A stretch of 5,819 nucleotides of DNA from Ignavibacteriota bacterium (GTDB taxonomy: Bacteria > Bacteroidota > Ignavibacteria > Tepidaquicellales > Tepidaquicellaceae). The position numbers and the translations under genes are program-made. The DNA is taken from NCBI GenBank assembly GCA_003135995.1, contig PNBM01000329.1, forward strand, positions 3,820 to 9,638. The letters run 5' to 3'. The notes under the pieces were generated by a model. It had not been told where the DNA came from and ran no database searches. It worked only from the letters and a program-made list of their open reading frames with translations. This document shows, piece after piece, positions 1 through 5,796 of this stretch (position 1 is the first letter of the stretch; each line of letters begins with the position of its first letter).

Positions 1-416
1 GCTTGCTCTTTTAATACTTTTTCTCTTTCCAGAAAAGACATTAATTCCTGTTTCCTTTTTTCCTCTTCACGCTTTTTGGCTTCATCTTCGATTATTTTCC
101 TTAATCGCTTTTCTTCTTCTTTTCTTTGTCTCTCGTCTTCTTCCTTGCGTATTTGTTCGTCCGCTTCATAAATTTCAACCCTGTTTTTCTGGGCGAAGTC
201 AACAACCTTCTTAATATGTTTGTCCTGCTCCTCTATATCTTTCTTAAAATGTGAATATACCTTGGCAACTATCTCGGGCTCAAGACTCGTATTTATAGTA
301 ACTTTATCGATACCAATATTGGACAGATATTCAATAATATCCTCTTTGGGTCTGTTAATATCCTTTATCAGATTTACGACTTTAACTTTCTTTCTCTGTG
401 TTTCTGTAATTGCCAT
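1..416 (-). CDS. infB: Translation initiation factor IF-2, N-terminal part (cut by window start)
   Basis: Only the first 138 codons are present; the gene runs off the left edge. IF-2 is the GTPase that brings initiator fMet-tRNA to the 30S subunit and promotes subunit joining. What is visible is the non-catalytic N-terminus. Residues about 10-60 (VKVVNLIKDINRPKEDIIEY, then a LSNIGID stretch and a helix ending in HFKKD) match the small IF2_N helical domain. From about residue 80 the chain becomes a highly charged Glu/Lys/Arg helix, the usual linker before the GTPase domain. The GTP-binding domain itself lies outside the window, so the call rests on the N-terminal domain plus gene order. The ATG lies 29 bp after the nusA stop, with no Shine-Dalgarno motif. 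The rimP-nusA-infB order is the classic bacterial arrangement and strongly supports the identity. Confidence 0.9.
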   Translation of the reverse strand, partial: MAITETQRKKVKVVNLIKDINRPKEDIIEYLSNIGIDKVTINTSLEPEIVAKVYSHFKKDIEEQDKHIKKVVDFAQKNRVEIYEADEQIRKEEDERQRKEEEKRLRKIIEDEAKKREEEKRKQELMSFLEREKVLKEQ

Positions 417-445
417 TAGTTGTTTTTATTCTTTAACTTAAATTT

Positions 446-1516
446 TTATTCCTGTTTTTCCTCAGCTTGTTTAGTCTCTTCTTTTTCTTTTTCCCTGACA
501 ACATCTATCTGGAAATTTGTCAGCTTTGAAGCAAGTTTTACGTTCTGTCCGTTTTTTCCTATTATCAGACTTAGCTGATCTTCATCAGCATATATTTTCG
601 CAACTTTATTTTCTTCGTCGATTTCTATGTCCTGAAGCTTTGCAGGTGCCAATGATCTCGAAATAAACAGGGCACTGTCGTCTGTAAAATTAATCACATC
701 TATATTTTCATTGCTTAATTCCCTTACTATCGAATGAATTCGCATGCCTTTCATACCTACACACGCACCAACTGCATCTATCCTGTCGTCATTTGAATAT
801 ACCGCTATCTTGGCTCTTTCCCCCGGTTCACGTGCAATAGATTTAATTTCCAGTATACCGTCGTATATCTCCGGAATTTCAAGTTCAAAAAGTTTATATA
901 AAAATTGGTCATCCGCTCTTGAGACTACAACGTATGGAGGACCCGAAGGTCTCTTCTCTACACTTTTTATGATGGCTCTTATTGTATCACCTTTTTTATA
1001 CCTTTCCTTCGGTATCTGCTCTGATTTGGGAAAAATAATTTCGTTGTGATTATGAATAAGTAATACTGAATTTGGTTTAATCTGGTATACTTCACCTACA
1101 ATAATATCTCCCAGAAGTTCTTTGTAAGTATTAAATGTAACTTCTTTTTCGATTTCCTTTATTTTTTGATTGAGATTTTGCTTTAGATTTAATACCAGCC
1201 GCCTTCCGAATTCATCGATGGGAATTTCTTCAACATATTCATCTCCCGGTTCAAAATCTTCACCCGAACGGTCTTTAGCACTTGAAACATCTATTTCTAC
1301 GGAAGGGTCATTTACTTCTTCTACTACGGTTTTATAAAGAAAAATTTCTATATTGCCCTTTTCCATATTGACTATAACATCGAAATTTGCTTCCGGTCCG
1401 TGCCTCTTCTCCATCATTTTTCTGAATGAATCCTTTATAATACTCTCAAGGATATCCCTGTCTATACTTTTTAACTTTGCCATTTGAGCAAAAGCTTCAA
1501 CAATGTCTGATTTCAT
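446..1516 (-). CDS. nusA: Transcription termination/antitermination factor NusA
   Basis: A 356-residue NusA, an RNA polymerase-binding factor that promotes pausing and intrinsic termination and takes part in antitermination. Domains in order: N-terminal polymerase-binding domain (about 1-125, with SFRKMMEKRHG near 30-40); S1 domain (about 135-200, starting GDIIVGEVYQI); KH1 with the GMKG loop at 254-257, preceded by the NusA signature LFELEIPEIYDGILEIKSI and EPGERAKIAVYS; KH2 with the GKNG loop at 320-323 followed by QNVKLASKLT. It ends in a short charged tail (REKEKEETKQAEEKQE) and has no C-terminal acidic repeats like those of E. coli (about 495 aa), so it resembles the short NusA form. The start ATG sits 19 bp after the rimP stop in an A/T-rich context without a Shine-Dalgarno motif. 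It is very probably co-transcribed with rimP and infB. Confidence 0.97.
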   Translation of the reverse strand: MKSDIVEAFAQMAKLKSIDRDILESIIKDSFRKMMEKRHGPEANFDVIVNMEKGNIEIFLYKTVVEEVNDPSVEIDVSSAKDRSGEDFEPGDEYVEEIPIDEFGRRLVLNLKQNLNQKIKEIEKEVTFNTYKELLGDIIVGEVYQIKPNSVLLIHNHNEIIFPKSEQIPKERYKKGDTIRAIIKSVEKRPSGPPYVVVSRADDQFLYKLFELEIPEIYDGILEIKSIAREPGERAKIAVYSNDDRIDAVGACVGMKGMRIHSIVRELSNENIDVINFTDDSALFISRSLAPAKLQDIEIDEENKVAKIYADEDQLSLIIGKNGQNVKLASKLTNFQIDVVREKEKEETKQAEEKQE

Positions 1517-1535
1517 AGATGTATATAAATATTTT

Positions 1536-1988
1536 TTAAAACTGTAATTTTACTCTTAAATCCTGTATATCTTCAAAAATTAAGTTAATAATTTCTTTTT
1601 CTTTCTTACTTTTTAATACCTCAAAAATAATTTCTCTTTCATTTTTGATTTCTAACAGTTTACCGTTCAATATATTACCGTTCTTCAATACAATTATAAA
1701 AAGTTTGCCAATGTGCTTATGTATCTGCCATAAATATTTAAACGGCTTTTCTACGCCCGGTGATGACATTGTTACTTTTGAAATATCCTTTGTCATCTCA
1801 CTTTTTTCAAGTATTTCCCAAATCTCCTTGTTCAGCCGTGCTAACTTGTCAATATCAAATACTTCCCTGCTATCAACGAATATTTCCAGAATTTTATTAT
1901 TTCTTTCACCTTTCATCAAAAGGTCAATACACTCAAATCCGGTGTTATCTAAAAAACCGTTTATTTTTAATAAAATTTCTTTATTCAT
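1536..1988 (-). CDS. rimP: Ribosome maturation factor RimP
   Basis: A 150-residue RimP, the cytoplasmic factor that binds the maturing 30S subunit and assists its assembly; this is the family's usual length. The N-terminal alpha/beta domain contains LEIFVDSREVFDIDKLARLN (about 34-53), the equivalent of the family's LRVYID..gvtLddC segment. The hallmark S-S-P-G-V-E-K-P occurs at 75-82 (VTMSSPGVEKPFKYLWQIHKHIGK). The C-terminal SH3-like domain carries GNILNGKLLEI (about 104-113). I chose the ATG at 1988. A longer form from a GTG at 2021 would add 11 residues (GWKTHFFFKS and the GTG Met), but these are encoded by an intrinsic terminator hairpin and its U-tract, directly after a TGA stop, and look non-coding. 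There is no Shine-Dalgarno motif. This is the first gene of the rimP-nusA-infB operon. Confidence 0.93.
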   Translation of the reverse strand: MNKEILLKINGFLDNTGFECIDLLMKGERNNKILEIFVDSREVFDIDKLARLNKEIWEILEKSEMTKDISKVTMSSPGVEKPFKYLWQIHKHIGKLFIIVLKNGNILNGKLLEIKNEREIIFEVLKSKKEKEIINLIFEDIQDLRVKLQF

Positions 1989-1994
1989 AGATTT

Positions 1995-2023
1995 AAAAAA
2001 AAAGTGGGTCTTCCAACCCACTC
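1995..2023 (-). terminator. Intrinsic terminator/attenuator immediately ahead of rimP
   Basis: On the minus strand a perfect 7-bp stem AGTGGGT (2022-2016) / ACCCACT (2009-2003) encloses TGGAAG. A closing U.G pair would leave a GGAA (GNRA-type) tetraloop, and an outer G.U pair is possible at 2023/2002. The stem runs straight into nine U (2003-1995), the first of them paired. The U-tract ends 6 nt before the rimP ATG, so no promoter fits between terminator and gene. Read on the plus strand the hairpin lacks a U-tract, so the orientation is clear. Either it attenuates the rimP-nusA-infB operon, or it ends an upstream minus-strand transcript. Attenuation fits the operon's content because NusA stimulates intrinsic termination. 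Confidence 0.85.
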
Positions 2024-2024
2024 A

Positions 2025-2292
2025 ATAACGATAATCCGTCAAATCATATTAATATAAGGTAAGTAAATTAAAATTTCAAGATATATTAATTTACTTTTTG
2101 GCTTAAATTATTTGATTATAAAAGCAGTATGTTATAAATTACATTCTTTTAAAGATTTAAATGATAAAATTTTTGGTAGCCAGGAAAATGTTTAAATGTA
2201 TTTGTACCAACACCCTGTTAAACAGAAATTTGTAACTTATATCAAATAATTGTCATTTTTTGCTTTGTCACTTTATCATTTATTACTTGATT
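2025..2292 (-). promoter_or_regulatory. Candidate 5' leader region of the rimP operon (no gene seen)
   Basis: This 268-bp gap between the HNH-like ORF and the rimP terminator has no convincing ORF or tRNA. If rimP transcription starts here, the stretch is an RNA leader ending in the terminator. It contains a perfect 11-bp AU-rich inverted repeat (2061-2071/2086-2096) and a possible H-type pseudoknot (2173-2217). A weak -10-like TATAAT occurs on the minus strand at 2120-2115, but I see no good -35 partner and no clear Bacteroidota-type TAnnTTTG element. The promoter is therefore not located. The leader role is inferred from position only. Confidence 0.35.
2061..2096. repeat. Perfect 11-bp inverted repeat
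   Basis: AAGTAAATTAA (2061-2071) is exactly complementary to TTAATTTACTT (2086-2096), with a 14-nt loop. On the minus strand it would form an AU-rich hairpin in the putative rimP leader. On the plus strand it is followed by a short T-run, but no plus-strand gene ends here, so I do not call it a terminator. Base composition alone makes AU-only stems fairly likely by chance. Confidence 0.5.
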
Positions 2293-2520
2293 TCAGTGAC
2301 ACCCTTTCTCGCTTCTGCATTCACAACGGTATTCGGCTAATATTTTGGCATATATCTTCGTTAATAAAGAAAAAGGAGGTGGGCTTGAAACGGAGTCTTT
2401 GTTATATCTCGATTTTTCATAACATTTTTTGCATAATACTACGGCATTTTCCTGAACGTTATCGCCATCCATTTTTTTATGATAAATATCGAGATTATTA
2501 ATTCTTGCACAACGCCCCAT
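2293..2520 (-). CDS. Small degenerate HNH-like zinc-finger ORF (possible pseudogene)
   Basis: A 75-residue ORF whose core (C4, LDIYHKK at 10-16, ENAVVLC at 24-30, CKKCYEK at 30-36) follows the layout of an HNH nuclease zinc finger: CxxC, then hydrophobic-D/H-H, then E-N-h-h-x-L-C-x-x-C-H. Several key positions differ. The expected first Cys appears to be Met1 (MGRC instead of CxxC), the residue before H14 is Tyr13 instead of Asp/His, and the final His is Tyr34. An intact metal site is therefore doubtful. A second Cys/His cluster, RCEC....GCH (65-75), lies at the very C-terminus and looks like the beginning of another zinc knuckle cut short; no frame continues it. A TGA precedes the ORF nine codons upstream in frame. 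It may be a decayed or truncated HNH gene, or a non-catalytic zinc-binding small protein. It lies on the same strand as rimP and upstream of it. Confidence 0.5.
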   Translation of the reverse strand: MGRCARINNLDIYHKKMDGDNVQENAVVLCKKCYEKSRYNKDSVSSPPPFSLLTKIYAKILAEYRCECRSEKGCH

Positions 2521-2582
2521 TTCAGATTTTCCCTGTTTCCTTTTTCATATAATGACTGACTAATTTGGTCAATAATTATATT

Positions 2583-2753
2583 TTAATTTTGACGGTTTGA
2601 CTTTAAATTCTTTTTATTGATTTTAATCAAATTCTTTTTATTAATTTCCAAACTCGCCTGAAAAAATATTTTATCTTTTTTTTCGTCTATACCAAAACTC
2701 GGTGCGGTTTTATAAACAAAAATCACTTCGTTTATAATCATTTTTTTTTCCAT
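2583..2753 (-). CDS. Hypothetical 56-residue ORF with an in-frame repeat
   Basis: Translating the minus strand from the ATG at 2753 gives MEKKMIINEVIFVYKTAPSF, then GIDEKKDKIFFQASLEI, then two Lys/Asn-rich repeat units, ending at a TAA (2585-2583). I do not recognise it. The start lies only 5 bp after the stop of the 137-aa ORF, which suggests coupled expression. Residues about 37-52 hold two copies of an 8-residue unit, INKKNLIK and INKKNLKS, encoded by a direct repeat with a 24-bp period. The first 35 residues look like ordinary beta-strand-type protein with a more mixed codon composition than the flanks; the tail is basic. It could be a genuine small protein, a truncated remnant of a longer gene, or a chance ORF. 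No signal peptide or membrane segment is visible. Confidence 0.4.
   Translation of the reverse strand: MEKKMIINEVIFVYKTAPSFGIDEKKDKIFFQASLEINKKNLIKINKKNLKSNRQN
2605..2647. repeat. Direct repeat, 19-bp units at 24-bp period
   Basis: AAATTCTTTTTATTGATTT (2605-2623) recurs as AAATTCTTTTTATTAATTT (2629-2647) with one mismatch. The period is a multiple of three, and the repeat is in frame with the 56-aa minus-strand ORF, where it encodes the duplicated INKKNL unit. It is probably a slippage or local duplication event. Confidence 0.75.
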
Positions 2754-2758
2754 GAATA

Positions 2759-3172
2759 TTAAATATTTATGCTTTTTAATAGAACACGGGATTGTTTTTT
2801 AGTTTTCTTGCTATCGTGAAACCCCGTCAGACTTATAAAATCCGGAATTATGTTTTTAGGTAATTTCTTTAAAATTTTTCTTCCTATTTTCCTTTCCTTA
2901 TCATTTCTTATTTCCAAAATATTTTTATTTCTCATTACAATAAATTCGTTGAACACATTAAGACTTTTATCTTTGCCAAGCTCTACTGCGACTCCGGCTA
3001 AAAAAGAATTCGAAAATATTTTTATTCGTTCGATTTTATCATACGAAATTTCATTCCAGAACTTTATTAATTCCAGTTTATCTTTTTCTTCTATAGTCCA
3101 GTTTAATTCATAATCTATAAAGTCGGATAGAATTTTCGCTTTATATCTCCTTGCTTTAAAATTTTTATCCAT
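2759..3172 (-). CDS. Hypothetical protein, 137 aa, unrecognised
   Basis: An open frame of 137 residues on the same strand as rimP. I do not recognise a family. The protein is basic and Lys/Ile-rich. The N-terminal third is charged and probably helical (ILSDFIDYELNWTIEEKDKL, about 14-33, then ELIKFWNEISYDKIERIKIF). A short hydrophobic patch, SFLAGVAVELG (about 56-66), is too short and too interrupted to be a membrane helix. The C-terminus is strongly basic (KERKIGRKILKKLPKN near 92-107, then SKKTKKQSR). No Cys is present and no catalytic motif is evident. The overlapping plus-strand frame is Phe/Leu/Ser-rich low-complexity and looks like a shadow. The ATG at 3172 has no Shine-Dalgarno motif, as for the neighbours. 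The 56-aa ORF follows 5 bp later. It may be lineage-specific. Confidence 0.6.
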   Translation of the reverse strand: MDKNFKARRYKAKILSDFIDYELNWTIEEKDKLELIKFWNEISYDKIERIKIFSNSFLAGVAVELGKDKSLNVFNEFIVMRNKNILEIRNDKERKIGRKILKKLPKNIIPDFISLTGFHDSKKTKKQSRVLLKSINI

Positions 3173-3516
3173 TCGCTGTTACGATATAAATAATATTTTT
3201 GTGAAATTCCTTTGAAGTAAAATAATAAAATTGTGATTTTATAGAAAACGGGAAACTTTATATAATGTTGAATATTTTTATTTGTTTTTTATGGGAAATA
3301 ACAGCGTTTTATCTGTTTTTTCACTATATTTAAACTTTATCTGATATATTTTTACCTCATTATATTTACTTTTTGTTGTATTTATTTAGAGTTTTTTATT
3401 CCATTAGATTAAAATTAATTCATGCTTTTTTTTCATTTAATAATCAGATTGTACGAAATGTATTAGAATTAAATTTTAACATATTAATATTCTTTAAATT
3501 GAGTTAATTTATTTTG
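3173..3516. other. AT-rich divergent intergenic region, no gene seen
   Basis: This 344-bp spacer separates the minus-strand ORFs from the divergent plus-strand glycosylase gene and should hold promoters for both. GC is about one fifth (34 of 180 bases counted at 3301-3480). A TATTTTTG, matching the Bacteroidota -7 form TAnnTTTG, occurs near 3195 on the plus strand, but far from the glycosylase start and without a clear -33 TTTG. The only ATG-started ORF I noted is a 17-codon one at 3291, not credible as a gene. No tRNA, repeat or terminator is evident. Confidence 0.6.
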
Positions 3517-4128
3517 ATGACGAATATTAATAAACCTTTACAACGAAAATTTTTTCTCGGAGATACTTTAAAAATAGCAAGGGAATTGCTCGGTAAAATT
3601 ATCGTTAAACATGATGGTAAAAATATATTAAAAGGTAAAATTGTTGAGACCGAAGCATATATCGGAGAACATGACCCGGCTTGTCATGCATTTCAGAAAT
3701 TTACGGATAGAAGTAGTGTGTTGTACGAAAAAGGAGGAACAATTTATGTTTATTTTGTTTATGGCAATTACTTCTGCTTTAATATTGTAACAGGAAAAGA
3801 AGGTACCGGTGATGCGGTTTTAATCAGGGCTGTAGAACCTCTCGAGGGATTGGAAATAATGAAAAACAGAAGACCTAAAGCAAAAAACACAAGAGAACTG
3901 ACAAACGGACCTTCTAAATTTTGCATGGCGTTCGGTTTGGATGGTAAATTTAACAGGAACGATATCACGGGCAAAGATATTTATATAACCTCTCCCGCTA
4001 AAAGAGAAAAATTTGAAATTGCTTCATCGAAGAGAATCGGTTTGAATGTCGGTGTAGATTTCCCTTACAGGTTTTTTATAAAAAATAACGAGTTCGTAAC
4101 AAAACATAAATTTAATAATACTATTTAA
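3517..4128 (+). CDS. mpg: 3-methyladenine DNA glycosylase (AAG/MPG family)
   Basis: A 203-residue DNA glycosylase of the mammalian AAG/MPG fold that starts base-excision repair by removing alkylated purines such as 3-methyladenine, and in some members hypoxanthine. Family hallmarks are complete: LLGKIIV (24-30); KIVETEAYIG (41-50) with the catalytic Glu46 (equivalent to human E125) and Tyr48 (Y127); DPACHAF (53-59) with His57 (H136); IYVYFVYG (76-83) with Tyr79 (Y159) and the intercalating Tyr82 (Y162); FCFN with Asn89 (N169); AVLIRAVEPLEGLE (100-113); GPSKFCMAFG (131-140); RIGLNVGVDFPYRFFI near the end. Length is normal for bacteria and nothing is missing, so activity is expected. A TTG at 3514 would extend it by one codon; the ATG at 3517 is preferred. 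It is followed by a hairpin that may end its transcript. Confidence 0.95.
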   Translation: MTNINKPLQRKFFLGDTLKIARELLGKIIVKHDGKNILKGKIVETEAYIGEHDPACHAFQKFTDRSSVLYEKGGTIYVYFVYGNYFCFNIVTGKEGTGDAVLIRAVEPLEGLEIMKNRRPKAKNTRELTNGPSKFCMAFGLDGKFNRNDITGKDIYITSPAKREKFEIASSKRIGLNVGVDFPYRFFIKNNEFVTKHKFNNTI

Positions 4129-4158
4129 ATTACATTTTATTTTTCTTTTTTTCAATTT

Positions 4159-4207
4159 CCACGAGTTTTAGCTCGTGGTTTTATACCATAGAACCGGGCT
4201 TTAGCCC
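4159..4207 (+). repeat. Paired palindromes, REP-like element and possible mpg terminator
   Basis: Two short GC-rich hairpins stand out in an AT-rich gap. The first is CCACGAG (4159-4165) / CTCGTGG (4172-4178) with loop TTTTAG, followed by TTTTAT, which could act as a terminator 30 bp after the mpg stop. The second is GGGC (4196-4199) / GCCC (4204-4207) around TTTA. Both centre on a TTTAGC-type core and lie 17 bp apart. The layout resembles dispersed REP-type palindromes of Bacteroidota genomes, which are often linked to IS200-like (RAYT) transposases. Only one copy is visible here, so dispersal is inferred. Confidence 0.65.
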
Positions 4208-4268
4208 ATAATGAAAATAAAAGCTTGACGATTTGAACATTTTTTAAAATTATTTTATTAATCACACT

Positions 4269-5684
4269 ATGAAAATAAAATTTTGCGGCGCAGCTCAGGC
4301 TGTAACAGGCTCACAACATTTACTCGAAATTAATGGTAAAAAAATACTTCTCGACTGCGGTATGTTCCAGGGTAAAAGAGAAGAGTCTTATCAAATGAAC
4401 AGGCATTTTCTTTTCGAACCTTCCGAAGTTGATGCAGTTGTATTGTCTCACGCACATATCGACCACACGGGAAACCTTCCTACCCTAAAAGTTAAAGGTT
4501 TCACGGGAAGTATTTATTGCACTTCTGCCACGAGAGATTTGTGTTCCGTTATGTTGCAGGATAGCGCCTATATACAAATGAAGGACGTTGATTTCGTTAA
4601 TAAAAAACGCGCAAAAAAACACGAACTCCCGTTTAATCCGTTATATACAATAGACGATGCAAGATCTGTTATGTTGAATTTTAAATCCGCTACATATAAA
4701 AATAAATTTTTTATAGATGGCTTCAATGAAAAAGTTTCGGTAACATTTGTTGATGCCGGACACATTCTCGGCTCCGCTTCAGTCATTCTCGAAATCGAAG
4801 AAAACGGAAGAAAAATTAAACTTGGCTTTACCGGTGACCTTGGCAGAAAAAATTTGCCTATACTCAAAGACCCGGATTTTATAGGCAATGTCGATTATCT
4901 CCTTACGGAATCTACTTATGGAAACAGGCTGCACGATAATGCTGAATTGATTGAAAGCGAACTTGAAAATGCAATTGAAGACGCATTGAAATCTAACGGA
5001 AAAATTATAGTTCCTTCGTTTAGCCTTGGAAGGACTCAGGAGCTTGTATATGAGTTGTCTAATATGATGTCAAAAAAAGACCTGCCATCATTTCCGGTCT
5101 ATGTTGATAGCCCTCTTTCTGTAAATATTACGGATATATTTAAACTACATTCGGAATGCTTCGATAAGGAAACCGCTGACCTGCTTGCAAAAGGAGTTAA
5201 TGTATTCGGATTAGATAACGTCAAATATATTAAAGATGTTGAAGAATCTAAAAAACTAAATAATCTGAACCAAGCTTGTATGATTATTTCTGCTTCAGGA
5301 ATGTGTGAAGCCGGTAGAATTTTACACCACCTCGCAAATAATATTCAGGACGGCAGAAATACAATCCTTATAATCGGCTATATGGCTCAGAACACTCTCG
5401 GCAGAAGATTAATTGATATTGCAAACATTCCCGGCTCTAAAGTTAAAATATATGGAGATGAATATAGAGTTAACGCAAAGATTAAAGTGCTGAATGCATT
5501 TTCCGCTCACGCAGATAAAAATGAACTGATGGATTATTTCAGTAATTTTGATAAAGGCAGTTTAAAAAGAATCTTCCTTGTACACGGCGAAGAAGACCAG
5601 CAGACGCCTTTTAAAGATAATCTGATAAATGCCGGATTCAAAGATGTCGCAATCCCCGCACGAGGTGATGAAATTATTTTGTAA
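4269..5684 (+). CDS. Beta-CASP metallo-beta-lactamase RNase (CPSF73/TTHA0252-like)
   Basis: A complete 471-residue zinc-dependent nuclease of the beta-CASP group, probably a cytoplasmic RNase. Metal ligands are intact: HAHIDH (61-66), His165 in DAGHILGSA, Asp190 in FTGD, and His439 in LVHGE. Beta-CASP features follow: motif A acidic residue in LTESTYGN (Glu214), the IIVPSFSLGRTQELVYEL segment (246-263), motif B region SASGMCEAGRILHHL (341-355), and motif C AFSAHAD (410-416) with His414. The C-terminal RMMBL region begins around 390. Length agrees with bacterial homologues (430-470 aa). Related proteins are the archaeal/eukaryotic cleavage factor CPSF73 and Thermus TTHA0252, so RNA cleavage or 5'-3' trimming is expected, but the cellular substrate is unknown. 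The ATG has no Shine-Dalgarno motif. It lies 140 bp after mpg, with the palindromes between, so it may have its own promoter. A TTGACG at 4225-4230 is the only -35-like site, without a well-spaced -10. Confidence 0.95.
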   Translation: MKIKFCGAAQAVTGSQHLLEINGKKILLDCGMFQGKREESYQMNRHFLFEPSEVDAVVLSHAHIDHTGNLPTLKVKGFTGSIYCTSATRDLCSVMLQDSAYIQMKDVDFVNKKRAKKHELPFNPLYTIDDARSVMLNFKSATYKNKFFIDGFNEKVSVTFVDAGHILGSASVILEIEENGRKIKLGFTGDLGRKNLPILKDPDFIGNVDYLLTESTYGNRLHDNAELIESELENAIEDALKSNGKIIVPSFSLGRTQELVYELSNMMSKKDLPSFPVYVDSPLSVNITDIFKLHSECFDKETADLLAKGVNVFGLDNVKYIKDVEESKKLNNLNQACMIISASGMCEAGRILHHLANNIQDGRNTILIIGYMAQNTLGRRLIDIANIPGSKVKIYGDEYRVNAKIKVLNAFSAHADKNELMDYFSNFDKGSLKRIFLVHGEEDQQTPFKDNLINAGFKDVAIPARGDEIIL

Positions 5685-5696
5685 ACACTTATTTAC

Positions 5697-5776
5697 TTGA
5701 TTTCTTTGATTTCTCTGATATCACTGAATTTAATCTGATGTTTGATCTCTATGATTTCTCAGATATTAATCTGACG
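5697..5776. repeat. Degenerate 9-bp tandem repeat (TTGATTTCT type)
   Basis: Downstream of the beta-CASP gene, TTGATTTCT occurs twice in tandem (5697-5714) and is followed by CTGATATCA and CTGAATTTA. At 45 bp distance the same pattern returns as TTGATCTCT, ATGATTTCT, CAGATATTA (5742-5768). TTAATCTGA also recurs (5730-5738 and 5766-5774). The period of 9 is kept through most of the tract. It reads as a decayed minisatellite. In one frame it would encode Leu-Ile-Ser repeats, but a stop follows and there is no start, so I do not call it coding. Confidence 0.6.
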
Positions 5777-5796
5777 ATGGTGCTCTATATGTTCTT

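Noticed and set aside
220..441. Plus-strand 73-aa ORF
   Set aside because: It is antisense to infB, Ser/Leu/Ile-rich without motifs; a shadow of the real gene.
744..1049. Plus-strand 101-aa ORF
   Set aside because: It lies opposite the well-supported S1/KH region of nusA and shows no motif.
1645..2028. Plus-strand ORFs opposite rimP (127 and 76 aa)
   Set aside because: They overlap the conserved RimP motifs on the other strand and one ends inside the terminator hairpin; shadows.
2215..2225. Small palindrome CTGTTAAACAG
   Set aside because: Five-bp arms with a 1-nt centre cannot form a stable hairpin and nothing links it to a known operator.
2250..2501. Plus-strand 83-aa ORF
   Set aside because: It is antisense to the HNH-like ORF, whose Cys/His layout is the better explanation of this stretch.
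2850..3113. Plus-strand 87-aa Phe/Leu/Ser-rich ORF, superficially a membrane peptide
   Set aside because: Such composition is what the complement of a Lys/Glu/Asn-rich gene gives; the minus-strand 137-aa frame is longer and less biased.
3768..3974. Minus-strand ORF inside mpg
   Set aside because: Antisense to conserved glycosylase motifs; no motif of its own.
4225..4256. Possible promoter with TTGACG ahead of the beta-CASP gene
   Set aside because: The nearest -10-like hexamers are spaced 14 or about 20 bp away, and the implied start would sit very close to the ATG; not good enough to list as a feature.
4568..4888. Minus-strand 106-aa ORF inside the beta-CASP gene
   Set aside because: Antisense to the conserved zinc-ligand region of the RNase; a shadow.
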